From: Mesobacterium pallidum
GTDB taxonomy: Bacteria; Pseudomonadota; Alphaproteobacteria; Rhodobacterales; Rhodobacteraceae
Length of the DNA stretch: 64,000 nucleotides
Assembly (NCBI RefSeq): GCF_019966535.1
Contig: NZ_JAIMID010000006.1
Location: 214,176 to 278,175 of the forward strand
Reading direction: 5' to 3'
Below are positions 8,567 through 17,150 of this stretch, piece after piece (position 1 is the stretch's first letter; each line of letters starts with the position of its first letter). A program made the position numbers and the translations under genes. A model generated the notes under the pieces. The model had not been told where the DNA came from. It searched no databases and saw only the letters and a program-made list of their open reading frames with translations.

Positions 8567-9742
8567 ATGACCGGGGATACAGTTTCTTCCACTCACCCCC
8601 TACTCCCACCCACCACGGAAGATGACCGGGTATCGTGGCTTCGCCTCTTGCGCTCCCGCCGCGTCGGGATCGCGACCTTCTACAGATTGATGGGCGAACA
8701 TGGCTCCGCTCAGGCGGCGCTGGAGGCTCTGCCCGCCATCGCGGCCGAGGCCGGGGTCGAGAATTACGAGACCTGCCCCGAGGGCGTCGTGCTGGCCGAG
8801 TTGCGGCGCGGCCGCGAGGCAGGGGCACAACTGATCTTCCGGGGCGATCCGACCTACCCGGCCCCTCTCACGGAACTGCCGGACCCGCCGCCGATGCTTT
8901 GGGCGGTGGGGGACCTGTCGGTCCTGCAACGCCCTGCCGTGGCGCTGGTCGGGTCGCGCAATGCCTCGGCGCTTGGCACGCGCATGGCCCGGTCGCTGGC
9001 CAAGGGGCTGGCGCGCGAGGGCTGGATCGTCGTGTCGGGCCTGGCCCGGGGCATCGACGCCGCAGCCCATCACGCCAGCCTCGAGACCGGGACCATCGGC
9101 GTTCTGGCGGGCGGGGTCGACGTGCTTTACCCGGCCGAGAACGCCGCCATGGCCGAAGAAATCCCCAAACATGGCCTGCGCCTCTCCGAGCAGCCCATGG
9201 GCATGCAGCCCATGGCGCGGCATTTCCCCGCGCGCAACCGCATCGTGTCGGGCCTGGCCCGCGCGGTCATCGTGGTCGAGGCGGCGGCGAAATCGGGCAG
9301 CCTGATCACCGCCCGCAATGCGCTCGACCTTGGGCGCGAGGTGATGGCGGTGCCGGGCCATCCCTTCGATAACCGTGCCGCCGGCTGCAACATGCTGCTG
9401 CGCGACGGCGCCCGGCTGGTGCGCGGCCCGCAGGACGTGATCGAGGCCCTGCCCGAACTTGCCCCCCAGCTCGACCAGCCTGCCCTGCCCCTGCCCGAAC
9501 CCGACGCCCCGGACGCGCTGCCCGAGATTCCACGCGCCGCGCCCGAACGCCGCAGCCTGCAGGACACCGCCGCGCTGCACAGCCTGATCCTTGACCGGCT
9601 CAGCACCGCGCCCATCACCGAGGACGAGCTGATCCGGGCCGTCGGCGCCAGCGCCCGGCTGACCTGCCCCGCCGTGGTCGAGCTCGAGATCGCGGGCAAG
9701 GTCCAGCGCCACCCCGGCAGCCTCATCTCGCGCCTGCCCTGA
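8567..9742 (+). CDS. dprA: DNA-processing protein DprA
   Basis: DprA binds incoming single-stranded DNA and loads RecA during natural transformation. The protein has 391 residues from the ATG at 8567, which is preceded by a purine-rich ribosome-binding region; a GTG at 8546 is the alternative. The extended Rossmann fold is clear: VALVGSRNASALG, GLARGIDAAAH, GGVDVLYPAEN, then FPARNRIVSGLA and KSGSLITARNALD. The C-terminal 70 residues form the winged-helix (DML1-like) domain typical of alphaproteobacterial DprA. It is followed after about 160 bases by topA, a very common dprA-topA order. Confidence 0.96.
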   Translation: MTGDTVSSTHPLLPPTTEDDRVSWLRLLRSRRVGIATFYRLMGEHGSAQAALEALPAIAAEAGVENYETCPEGVVLAELRRGREAGAQLIFRGDPTYPAPLTELPDPPPMLWAVGDLSVLQRPAVALVGSRNASALGTRMARSLAKGLAREGWIVVSGLARGIDAAAHHASLETGTIGVLAGGVDVLYPAENAAMAEEIPKHGLRLSEQPMGMQPMARHFPARNRIVSGLARAVIVVEAAAKSGSLITARNALDLGREVMAVPGHPFDNRAAGCNMLLRDGARLVRGPQDVIEALPELAPQLDQPALPLPEPDAPDALPEIPRAAPERRSLQDTAALHSLILDRLSTAPITEDELIRAVGASARLTCPAVVELEIAGKVQRHPGSLISRLP

Positions 9743-9796
9743 CGCGCAGCCCGGTCCCGCGCCAGATGGCCGCGTCAAGGCCGAACACGCGCCATA

Positions 9797-9802
9797 TATA
9801 AT
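9797..9802 (+). promoter_or_regulatory. Candidate -10 element upstream of topA
   Basis: TATAAT occurs inside CATATATAATGAGA, about 100 bases upstream of the topA start, in otherwise GC-rich DNA. I do not see a good -35 element at the expected 16-18 base spacing, so this is only a plausible promoter core. AT-rich promoters are typical of supercoiling-sensitive topA genes, but that is not shown here. Confidence 0.4.
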
Positions 9803-9904
9803 GAGAGCGCCCCGGCACCGCATTGACAATCCGCCGCTCCGCCCCACATGTTCCGCCGCCAACGGGGCACCCCTGACTCGCCCCGCGAACCGAAAGGAAT
9901 GTGC

Positions 9905-12604
9905 ATGCCAGTCGTCGTCGTCGAATCCCCGGCCAAGGCCAAGACGATCAACAAGTATCTGGGATCCGACTACACGGTTCTGGCCTCTTACGGGCACGTG
10001 CGCGACCTGCCGGCCAAGGACGGATCGGTCGACACGGAGCACGATTTCGACATGACCTGGGAGGTCGGCAACGATTCCCGCAAGCATGTGAAAGCCATCG
10101 CCGACGCGCTCAAGGACGACAACGCCCTGATCCTCGCGACCGACCCCGATCGCGAGGGCGAGGCGATCAGCTGGCACCTGAAGGAGGCGCTGACCAAGCG
10201 CAAATCCATCAAGAAGGACACGCCGGTCAGCCGCGTGACCTTCAACGCGATCACCAAGGCCGCCGTGACCGAGGCGATGGCGAACCCGCGCGACATCGAC
10301 GCCCCGCTGGTCGAAGCGTACCTGGCCCGCCGCGCGCTCGATTACCTCGTGGGCTTCAACCTCAGCCCGGTCCTGTGGCGCAAGCTGCCCGGCGCGCGGT
10401 CGGCCGGCAGGGTGCAATCGGTCTGCCTGCGCCTCATCGTCGAGCGCGAGATGGAGATCGAGGCGTTCAGGGCGCGCGAATACTGGTCGGTCAAGGCGCA
10501 GCTGACCACCCCCCGCGGCCAGACCTACGAGGCGCGGCTCACCACGCTGGCCGGAAAGAAACTCGACCGGTTCGACCTTGCCAACGAGACCGACGCCGAG
10601 ATGGCCGTCAGCGCCGTCTCCAAGCGCAATCTCAAGATCACCTCGGTCGAGGCGAAGCCGGCCAGCCGCAACCCCTCGGCGCCCTTCATGACCTCGACCC
10701 TGCAGCAGGAGGCCAGCCGCAAGTTCGGCATGGGCGCGCGGCAATGCATGAACGCGGCCCAGCGCCTCTACGAGGCCGGCCACATCACCTACATGCGGAC
10801 CGACGGCATCGACATGGCGCCCGAAGCGGTCACCGCCTGCCGCGAGGCGATCACCGACCGCTATGGCGCGAGCTATGTCCCGAAAGAGCCGCGCATCTAC
10901 AAGAACAAGGCCAAGAATGCGCAGGAAGCGCATGAATGCATCCGGCCGACGGACATGACCAAGGACGCGCCCGCGCTCAAGCTCAAGGACGAGGACCAGC
11001 GCCGGCTTTATGACCTGATCTGGAAGCGCACGCTAGCCTGCCAGATGTCCGGCGCGCGGCTTGAACGCACCACGGTCGAGATCGGCAGCGACGATGGCCA
11101 GGTCGGCCTGCGGGCCACGGGTCAGGTCGTGGTCTTCGACGGCTTTCTCAAGGTCTACGAAGAGGGGCGCGACGAGCCGGTCGAGGACGGCGACGACAAC
11201 CGCCTGCCCCAGATCATGGAGGGCGAGCCGGCCAAGTTTGCATCCGGCGCGCTGGAAAGCGCCTATTCCAAGGCCGGCGAGAAGTCCGTCGAGGTGATCG
11301 AGGACGACGCCCCCGGCGGCATGCAGAAGAACGGTGTCGCGGTGCTGTCGGACAACGGCGCCGTGCTGGCGCTGCAAAGCCACACCCAGCCGCCCCCGCG
11401 CTACACCGAGGCGACGCTGGTCAAGAAGATGGAAGAGCTGGGCATCGGCCGCCCCTCGACCTATGCCAGCGTGATCGGCACGATCCAGGACCGCGAATAT
11501 GTCCGCAAGGAACAGAACCGCCTGTTCCCCGAGGACAAGGGCCGCATCGTCACGATCTTCCTGCTGAACTTCTTCAAGCGCTACGTGGAATACGATTTCA
11601 CCGCCGAGCTCGAGAACGAACTGGACGAGGTGAGCGCGGGCGAGATGGACTACAAGGAGTTGCTGGCCAAGTTCTGGCGCGACTTCCACGCCGCCATCTC
11701 CGAGACCTCCGAGCTGCGCATCACCGAGGTGCTGGACGTGCTTGACGACGCGCTGGCGCCGCAGCTTTACCCGCCGCGCGAGGATGGCAGCGACCCGCGG
11801 ATCTGCCCCAAGTGCGGCCAGGGCCAGCTGCACCTCAAGACCTCGCGCACCGGCGGCTTTGTCGGCTGTGGCAATTACCCCGAATGCACCTATACCCGGC
11901 CCATCGCCGGCGAGGGCGCGGATGGCGAGGAAAAGCTGCTGGGCGAGGATGAGGGCGACGAGATCTGGCTCAAGGCCGGCCGCTTCGGCCCCTACGTCCA
12001 GCGCGGAGAGCCGACGCCCGAGAACAAGAAGCCGCCGCGCGCCTCGCTGCCCAAGAAGGGCGGGCAGTTCCTGCCGGGCTGGGACCCCAAGGATATCGAC
12101 CTCGACAAGGCGCTGACCCTGCTGACCATGCCGCGCGAGGTGGGCGAGCATCCCGAGGGCGGGATGATCACCGCCAACCTCGGCCGGTTCGGGCCCTACA
12201 TCATGCACCAGAAAGATGACGAGGCCAAACCTACTTACGTCAACCTCAAGGAGTTCCAGGAAGTCTTCGAGATCGGGATGAACCACGCGGTCGAGCTCTT
12301 GGCACAGAAGCGCGCCAACCCCGGCCGGGGCCGCGGGTCGGCCGCCAAGCCGCTGCGCGAGCTGGGCGATCACCCCGATGGCGGCGCCATCGCCGTGATG
12401 GAAGGCCGCTACGGCCCCTACGTGAAATGGGAGAAGGTCAATGCGACCCTGCCCAAGGACGTGGAGGCGGACAAGATCACGATGGAACAGGCGCTTGCGC
12501 TGATCAAGGAAAAGGCCGGCGCCAAGGGCGGCAAGAAGAAAGCCGCGCCCAAGAAGGCCGCCGCCAAGAAGACGCCGGCAAAGAAGTCCGCGGGCAGGAA
12601 ATAA
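9905..12604 (+). CDS. topA: DNA topoisomerase I (type IA)
   Basis: Relaxes negative supercoils by single-strand cleavage through an active-site tyrosine. The 899-residue protein begins with the TOPRIM domain (MPVVVVESPAKAKTINKYLG) and carries TDPDREGEAI. The catalytic Tyr is near residue 297 in HITYMRTDGID. One C4 zinc ribbon (CPKCGQGQLHLKTS...CGNYPEC) and TopoI C-terminal repeats (GRFGPY three times) follow. It ends in a Lys/Ala-rich tail typical of alphaproteobacterial TopA. The start at 9905 follows GAAAGGAA and fits the family N terminus; an in-frame ATG upstream adds unrelated residues. Confidence 0.98.
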   Translation: MPVVVVESPAKAKTINKYLGSDYTVLASYGHVRDLPAKDGSVDTEHDFDMTWEVGNDSRKHVKAIADALKDDNALILATDPDREGEAISWHLKEALTKRKSIKKDTPVSRVTFNAITKAAVTEAMANPRDIDAPLVEAYLARRALDYLVGFNLSPVLWRKLPGARSAGRVQSVCLRLIVEREMEIEAFRAREYWSVKAQLTTPRGQTYEARLTTLAGKKLDRFDLANETDAEMAVSAVSKRNLKITSVEAKPASRNPSAPFMTSTLQQEASRKFGMGARQCMNAAQRLYEAGHITYMRTDGIDMAPEAVTACREAITDRYGASYVPKEPRIYKNKAKNAQEAHECIRPTDMTKDAPALKLKDEDQRRLYDLIWKRTLACQMSGARLERTTVEIGSDDGQVGLRATGQVVVFDGFLKVYEEGRDEPVEDGDDNRLPQIMEGEPAKFASGALESAYSKAGEKSVEVIEDDAPGGMQKNGVAVLSDNGAVLALQSHTQPPPRYTEATLVKKMEELGIGRPSTYASVIGTIQDREYVRKEQNRLFPEDKGRIVTIFLLNFFKRYVEYDFTAELENELDEVSAGEMDYKELLAKFWRDFHAAISETSELRITEVLDVLDDALAPQLYPPREDGSDPRICPKCGQGQLHLKTSRTGGFVGCGNYPECTYTRPIAGEGADGEEKLLGEDEGDEIWLKAGRFGPYVQRGEPTPENKKPPRASLPKKGGQFLPGWDPKDIDLDKALTLLTMPREVGEHPEGGMITANLGRFGPYIMHQKDDEAKPTYVNLKEFQEVFEIGMNHAVELLAQKRANPGRGRGSAAKPLRELGDHPDGGAIAVMEGRYGPYVKWEKVNATLPKDVEADKITMEQALALIKEKAGAKGGKKKAAPKKAAAKKTPAKKSAGRK

Positions 12605-12765
12605 CCGGCAAATGCGTCGCCCGGCCGGGCGGCGCATGGCGCCATTCCGCGCAGGTCTGCGGCCCGCATGGCACATGCATCGCGTTTCAAGCATACGTGA
12701 TTTCCAATTCATCGGGCGTCCTGATTGTGTGCCCGGGAAACCGCCATCGAACAGGATATCCCCTC

Positions 12766-13329
12766 ATGTCCCGCCTCACGCGTCGCGGCCTGCTGGCCGC
12801 CACGAGCGCCTTTGTCGCCTCTCCTGCCCTGCTGCATGCGCAGGAGGTGTTCCAGGAAGAAGAGTTCAACCGACACAACATCTCGAGCTTTTCCAACCAG
12901 GACTGGCGCGACCATTTCGACTCGGTCGAGCAGGTGTCGATCCTGGCCGACACCACGTCGCGCGCGCTGCATTTCTGGGGCGAAGGCGGCCGTGACTACC
13001 GGGTCTTCCCGACCTCGGTCCCGCGCACGGACGAGCTGACAAAGCGCGGCTACACCGAGGTGGTGCGCAAGAAGGTCGGCCCCTCGTGGACGCCGACCGC
13101 CAGCCAGCTGGAACGCTACCCCGACTGGAAGCCCATCGGCCCCGGCCCAGAGAACCCGCTGGGCACCCATGCGATGTACCTTGGCTGGCCCGCCTACATC
13201 ATCCACGGCACCCATGACACCCGCAAGATCGGCCGCCGGTCCTCGGACGGCTGCATCGGTCTTTACAACGAGATGATCGCGCAGCTCTTCGACATCACGC
13301 CGATCGGCGCGCAGGTCCGCATCATCTGA
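12766..13329 (+). CDS. L,D-transpeptidase (YkuD) family protein with twin-arginine-like signal
   Basis: YkuD-fold L,D-transpeptidases form 3-3 crosslinks in peptidoglycan or attach lipoproteins to it. The 187-residue protein has an N-terminal export signal with a twin arginine (MSRLTRRGLLAATSAFVASP, cleavage near ALLHAQ). The YkuD domain has His147 in YIIHGTHD and the catalytic Cys163 in SSDGCIGLYN. The family motif is S-x-G-C-I-R; here the Arg is replaced by Gly165, which is unusual but still leaves the His/Cys pair. It is a monocistronic-looking gene after topA. Export by Tat is inferred from the RR motif only. Confidence 0.88.
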   Translation: MSRLTRRGLLAATSAFVASPALLHAQEVFQEEEFNRHNISSFSNQDWRDHFDSVEQVSILADTTSRALHFWGEGGRDYRVFPTSVPRTDELTKRGYTEVVRKKVGPSWTPTASQLERYPDWKPIGPGPENPLGTHAMYLGWPAYIIHGTHDTRKIGRRSSDGCIGLYNEMIAQLFDITPIGAQVRII

Positions 13330-13460
13330 CAGGCCCCCGGGGGCGGCAGATACGACAATCGCGAATCGGTTCGCAGAATTTGCCGCCTACGGGTTTTGCC
13401 CACGTTGACATGTGCTGCGCTGCGGCGTCTTATCCCGGTCGAACACTGGGAGAATGATTC

Positions 13461-14168
13461 ATGAAGAAAGTCTACGGCAGCGCTGCCGAAGCCTTGGAGG
13501 GCGTGGTCTTCGACGGGATGCTGATCGCGGCCGGGGGGTTCGGCCTTTGCGGCATCCCCGAGCTCTTGATCGACGCGCTGGTCGAAAGCGGCGTCAAGGA
13601 CCTCACGGTTGCATCGAACAATGCCGGCGTCGACGGGTTCGGCCTGGGAAAACTGCTCGAAACCCGGCAGATCAGGAAGATGATGTCGTCCTACGTGGGC
13701 GAGAATGCCGAGTTCATGCGCCAGTACCTGTCGGGCGAGCTGGAGCTCGAGTTCAACCCGCAGGGCACGCTGGCCGAGCGCATGCGCGCCGGCGGCGCGG
13801 GCATCCCGGGTTTCTATACCAAGACCGGCGTCGGCACGCAGATCGCCGAGGGCAAGGAGGTCAAGCAGTTCCGCGGCGAGGATTACATCCTCGAGGAAGG
13901 GATCTTTGCCGACCTCAGCATCGTCAAGGCCTGGAAGGCCGACGACACCGGCAACCTCGTGTTCCGCAAGACCGCGCGCAACTTCAACCCGCCGGCGGCA
14001 ATGTGCGGCAAGGTCTGCATCGTCGAGGTCGAGGAAATCGTGCCCCGCGGCTCGCTCGACCCCGACCACATCCACCTGCCGGGCATCTACGTGCACCGGA
14101 TCATCCAGGGCGAGCACGAGAAACGGATCGAACAGCGCACCGTGCGCAAGCGGGAGGCCGCGCAATGA
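13461..14168 (+). CDS. scoA: 3-oxoacid CoA-transferase subunit A
   Basis: Alpha subunit of a family I CoA-transferase of the succinyl-CoA:3-ketoacid or acetoacetate type, used in acetoacetate and 3-hydroxybutyrate breakdown. The 235-residue protein shows the family segments [16 protein letters not shown], the CoA-loop region [15 protein letters not shown] and [16 protein letters not shown]. The start is supported by GGGAGAATG-type spacing before the ATG at 13461. The B subunit follows 58 bases downstream. PHB-storing Rhodobacteraceae commonly carry this pair. The exact acyl-CoA donor cannot be told from sequence. Confidence 0.95.
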   Translation: MKKVYGSAAEALEGVVFDGMLIAAGGFGLCGIPELLIDALVESGVKDLTVASNNAGVDGFGLGKLLETRQIRKMMSSYVGENAEFMRQYLSGELELEFNPQGTLAERMRAGGAGIPGFYTKTGVGTQIAEGKEVKQFRGEDYILEEGIFADLSIVKAWKADDTGNLVFRKTARNFNPPAAMCGKVCIVEVEEIVPRGSLDPDHIHLPGIYVHRIIQGEHEKRIEQRTVRKREAAQ

Positions 14169-14226
14169 AAAGTGGAAACCGGTATTCATGCCCGCGCGGC
14201 GACCAGATGAAACGGGAGGAAGCCTG

Positions 14227-14850
14227 ATGCCCTGGGATCGCAACCAGATGGCCGCACGCGCGGCGGAAGAGCTTGAAGACGGCATGTACGTGAACCTCGG
14301 GATCGGCATCCCGACGCTGGTCGCCAACTACGTGGGCGACAAGGACATCACGTTGCAGTCCGAAAACGGCATGCTGGGCATGGGCCCCTTCCCCTTCGAG
14401 GGCGAGGAAGACCCGGACCTGATCAACGCGGGCAAGCAGACGATCACCGAGCTGTCGCGCACGTCCTATTTCGATAGTTCCATGAGCTTTGGCATGATCC
14501 GGGGCGGCAAGATCGCCGCGGCGATCCTGGGCGCAATGGAAGTGGCCGAGAACGGCGACCTCGCGAACTGGATGATCCCCGGCAAGCTGGTCAAGGGCAT
14601 GGGCGGCGCGATGGACCTGGTGGCCGGTGTCGGCAAGGTCATCGTGGTGATGGACCACCAGAACAAGCACGGCGAGTCCAAGGTGCTGAAAGCCTGCACC
14701 CTGCCGCTGACCGGCACGGGTGTCGTGAATCGCATCATCAGCAACCTCGGCGTGCTGGACGTGGTCGAGGGGGGCCTGAAGATCGTCGAGCTGGCCGATG
14801 GCGTCAGCGAAGAGGAGATGCGCGCCGCGACCGAGGCGACCATCGTCTGA
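14227..14850 (+). CDS. scoB: 3-oxoacid CoA-transferase subunit B
   Basis: Beta subunit of the same enzyme, 207 residues. It contains the ENG active-site motif in LQSENGMLGMGPFP, whose glutamate forms the acyl-glutamyl-CoA intermediate. The glycine-rich segment MYVNLGIGIPTLVANYV and the C-terminal TLPLTGTGVVNRIISNLGV are also typical. AACGGGAGGA just upstream of 14227 is a good ribosome-binding site and fixes the start. Expressed with the A subunit; a strong hairpin follows the stop directly. Confidence 0.96.
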   Translation: MPWDRNQMAARAAEELEDGMYVNLGIGIPTLVANYVGDKDITLQSENGMLGMGPFPFEGEEDPDLINAGKQTITELSRTSYFDSSMSFGMIRGGKIAAAILGAMEVAENGDLANWMIPGKLVKGMGGAMDLVAGVGKVIVVMDHQNKHGESKVLKACTLPLTGTGVVNRIISNLGVLDVVEGGLKIVELADGVSEEEMRAATEATIV

Positions 14851-14855
14851 GACCT

Positions 14856-14887
14856 GCGCAAGATCCTTCTGACGAAGGATCTTGCGC
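14856..14887 (+). terminator. Perfect 14-bp hairpin after scoB
   Basis: Arms GCGCAAGATCCTTC (14856-14869) and its exact complement (14874-14887) enclose the loop TGAC, starting six bases after the scoB stop. No U run follows, so it may act with the next hairpin as a bidirectional terminator between the convergent genes. Confidence 0.65.
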
Positions 14888-14919
14888 CTTCGCCCGCCCC
14901 GAACGGATCGCGGGCGGAC

Positions 14920-14945
14920 GAAGATTATTCGTCAGAATAATCTTC
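14920..14945 (-). terminator. Hairpin after the convergent transglycosylase gene
   Basis: Arms GAAGATTATTC (14920-14930) and GAATAATCTTC (14935-14945) enclose GTCA, the complement of the loop in the neighbouring hairpin. It lies just past the stop of the minus-strand gene at 14963 and is AT-rich, which stands out in this GC-rich sequence. Confidence 0.6.
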
Positions 14946-14962
14946 TTTGGCGGGCGCTCCGC

Positions 14963-15805
14963 CTAGCGGAACTGGAAGACGCAGCCGTCGCTCAGGATCT
15001 CGGGCGGGGTCACGCAGAGGGCCCGGGCGACGCCGTAGGCCGCCAGCACCTTGGGGACGTAATCGCGGGTTTCCGCGTAGGGCGGCACGCCGTCGTGATT
15101 GCCCACCGCGTTCTCGCCCGCATTGTAGCCGGCGAGCACAAGGATCGGATCCCGGTCGAATTTCTGCAACAGCAGCTCGAGAAACGCCACCCCGCCGCGA
15201 ATGTTCTGCGGCCCGTCCAGGCTGTCGCTGACGCCGAAGCGCTCGGCCGTGGCCGGCATCAGCTGCATCAGCCCCTGTGCCCCGGCCCCGCTGACCGCAT
15301 CCACGCGGCCGCCGCTTTCCACCGCCATCACGGCCAGAACCAGCGCAGGCGACACCTCTGTCCCCACCGTGGCCTTCAGGATCTCGATCCCCTGGGCCTC
15401 GACGATGCGGCGCATGTCGTCGAGCCGCGGCGCTGCGACGCCCTTGCCCGCCGGCGGCTTGCCAAGGAACTGCAGCGCGCTTTCCAGACGTCCCGGGCTT
15501 TTCGCCGCGAGCGCGGGCGAGACCTCGTCCCAGAACCAGGCATAGCGCCCGGTCGGTGTGGCCACCGGCGCATTCGGCGCCAGGGCCGCCGCCGCCGCGG
15601 GAATGGGCGCCGGCGCCTGCGGTTCGATCTGCACGGTGATGCGCTTGCGCGTGCCGGCCTTGGGCGGCTTGACCCGCTTGGCCTCGAACTCGGGAAAGGG
15701 GGCGGGCGACTCGGCCGCCAACGGGCTTCCCGAAGCCACCAGCGCCACCGCCATCCCCGCCAGAATCGCGCGCAGACCCGGCGCGCCGCTTGCCTTGAGT
15801 CTCAT
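14963..15805 (-). CDS. Lytic transglycosylase, SLT domain
   Basis: Periplasmic enzyme that cleaves peptidoglycan glycan strands. The 280-residue protein has a signal peptide (about residues 1-31, ending SPLAAES), a Pro/Ala-rich linker and a C-terminal SLT domain. The catalytic Glu163 lies in AVMAVESGGR, followed by GAQGLMQLMPATAERFGV and GVAFLELLLQKF; AGYNAGENAV is the third conserved block. I chose the ATG at 15805 because a signal peptide begins there; upstream in-frame residues look non-coding. It is divergent from the pilin genes of the Tad locus, whose envelope-spanning machine may need wall remodelling, though that link is inference. Confidence 0.9.
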   Translation of the reverse strand: MRLKASGAPGLRAILAGMAVALVASGSPLAAESPAPFPEFEAKRVKPPKAGTRKRITVQIEPQAPAPIPAAAAALAPNAPVATPTGRYAWFWDEVSPALAAKSPGRLESALQFLGKPPAGKGVAAPRLDDMRRIVEAQGIEILKATVGTEVSPALVLAVMAVESGGRVDAVSGAGAQGLMQLMPATAERFGVSDSLDGPQNIRGGVAFLELLLQKFDRDPILVLAGYNAGENAVGNHDGVPPYAETRDYVPKVLAAYGVARALCVTPPEILSDGCVFQFR

Positions 15806-16178
15806 GTCTGACCTGCCTTGCCGGGTGTCCCGGTTCGATTTTCTGCTCGATTGGCCCGAGTCTACACGAAAATGCGCCCGGAACAGCCCGCCTGGCGTGC
15901 AGATATTGCCCTCCGTGGCGGCCGCACCACGCCGAAACCAGCTGATAGGATCCCGGACTTGAATTTTTATTCTTTTATTTTCAATGCTTTGACTCATGGC
16001 ACACCAGCGCCCGCAAAGCACGCGAAAATGGCGCCAATCCGGTCAAAGTTGTGCCCCAATCCGCTGGCTAATTACTTCACATGCCGATGAGGGCCGGGAC
16101 TGAGTTGAGAGGCAGTTCTGGAGAGACCCAACCGGTTGAGACACTGACCAAGACTGAGATCCTACGGAGACTGAAACC
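15806..16178. other. Divergent intergenic region between transglycosylase and first pilin gene
   Basis: This 373-base stretch has no convincing gene. It contains an AT-rich block (about 15961-15990, TTTTTATTCTTTTATTTTCA) that is the best candidate for promoter DNA of the Flp genes, and TTGACT at about 15991-15996. I could not settle a -10 element. TGGCAC at about 15999 is not followed by a sigma-54 -12 box. Confidence 0.4.
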
Positions 16179-16358
16179 ATGATCAAATTCTTCAAGAACT
16201 TCCGCAACGACGAAGACGGCGCTGTCACGGTTGACTGGGTCGTTCTGACCGCAGCCGTGGTGGGCCTGGCCATCGCAGCCTACTCGACCATCGAGAGCTC
16301 GGCCAACGACCTGATCGACGCGGCCGCAGTGGCCGTCGACGGCGAAGACGACTTCTAA
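16179..16358 (+). CDS. Flp/Tad-type pilin-like protein, copy 1
   Basis: A 59-residue protein built like a Flp prepilin: a basic leader (MIKFFKNFRNDEDG), then the peptidase-type site after Gly14, a hydrophobic helix (about 18-37) and a short acidic C terminus (VDGEDDF). Classical Flp pilins have Glu-Tyr at +5/+6 of the mature chain; here the matching residues are Asp-Trp (GAVTVDW). The protein starts the Tad locus and has close paralogues next door. The prepilin peptidase CpaA in the same locus is the expected processing enzyme. CTACGGAGA upstream serves as ribosome-binding site. Confidence 0.85.
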   Translation: MIKFFKNFRNDEDGAVTVDWVVLTAAVVGLAIAAYSTIESSANDLIDAAAVAVDGEDDF

Positions 16359-16450
16359 GACACCCGTCAGGTTCTCCTGACTTTCGGGGGAGCCGGCCCG
16401 CCGCACCGGACTAAGCCGCTCCCCAATCTACCAGCACAACGAGGTTCATC

Positions 16451-16633
16451 ATGCTGAAGCAAATCATCGCAAAATTCCGCAACGAAGAAGACGGCGCCGT
16501 CACGGTTGACTGGGTCGTTCTGACCGCAGCCGTCGTGGGCCTGGCCATCGCAGCCTACTCGACCATCGAGAGCTCGGCGCAAGACCTGATCGACGCAGCC
16601 GCCGTGGCCGTCGACGGTGAAGACGACTTCTGA
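16451..16633 (+). CDS. Flp/Tad-type pilin-like protein, copy 2
   Basis: A 60-residue paralogue nearly identical to copy 1 over the helix and tail (EDGAVTVDWVVLTAAVVGLA, ending in VAVDGEDDF), with a different leader (MLKQIIAKFRNEEDG). It lies 92 bases downstream of copy 1 on the same strand. Even the DNA of the shared core is nearly identical, which points to recent duplication or gene conversion. Expected to be processed after the Gly of EEDG and assembled into the pilus fibre. Confidence 0.85.
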   Translation: MLKQIIAKFRNEEDGAVTVDWVVLTAAVVGLAIAAYSTIESSAQDLIDAAAVAVDGEDDF

Positions 16634-16760
16634 GCGTCTGGTCGTCTGACAACCTGACGATCCCAAGTAGCCGACCGGACCCGATTTGGCAGTGCTGAAC
16701 GGTGTCCGGTCGGACTGGTACCAGACATAGCCCAACTCTCTCCAGACCAGGAGTTTGCCC

Positions 16761-16943
16761 ATGTTGCACTTGCTCAAACGGCATCGAGACGAAGAAGACG
16801 GCGCCGTTACCGTGGACTGGGTGGTGATCACAGCGGCCGTTGTCGGCCTCAGCGCGATCGGTTTCGCCGGCCTCGAAAGCTCGGCACAAGACCTGATCGA
16901 CTCTGCGGCCGTGGCTGTCGACGGACAAGACGACTTCGACTGA
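16761..16943 (+). CDS. Flp/Tad-type pilin-like protein, copy 3
   Basis: A 60-residue, more diverged paralogue: leader MLHLLKRHRDEEDG, then GAVTVDWVVITAAVVGLSAI and the tail AAVAVDGQDDFD. The ATG at 16761 is preceded by AGGAG at a good distance; an in-frame TTG at 16755 is the alternative. It keeps the Asp-Trp pair of the other two copies. The gene is the last of the pilin cluster and is followed by a strong terminator, so the three pilins can be expressed well above the assembly machinery. Confidence 0.83.
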   Translation: MLHLLKRHRDEEDGAVTVDWVVITAAVVGLSAIGFAGLESSAQDLIDSAAVAVDGQDDFD

Positions 16944-16974
16944 TCCCCGCCCCGGGGGTCCCTGCTGCCACACA

Positions 16975-17011
16975 GACGAAAGGCCGGTCCAGAATGGACC
17001 GGCCTTTCGTC
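16975..17011 (+). terminator. Strong terminator after the pilin-like genes
   Basis: A perfect 16-base-pair stem (16975-16990 with 16996-17011, arm GACGAAAGGCCGGTCC) with loop AGAAT. It lies 32 bases past the third pilin gene and separates the abundant pilin message from cpaB onward. Confidence 0.85.
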
Positions 17012-17150
17012 GTTCACCACGGCGCCAGAAAAGCTCCCACCGAACTCCACCATATTGCCACAATCAAAGAGCAGATTGTTGCGCAATGAGAAACCAGCGC
17101 CGCCCGGACCCTCGCGATTCGGACCGGCCCAGTGAGTGAAAGGAACCGAC

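Noticed and set aside
8600..10933. A 777-residue minus-strand open frame opposite dprA and topA
   Set aside because: Same reason: it mirrors the codon pattern of two well-supported genes and lacks domains or a ribosome-binding site.
15991..16015. Possible sigma-54 promoter (TGGCAC) upstream of the first pilin gene
   Set aside because: No TTGCA-type -12 element follows at the required spacing.
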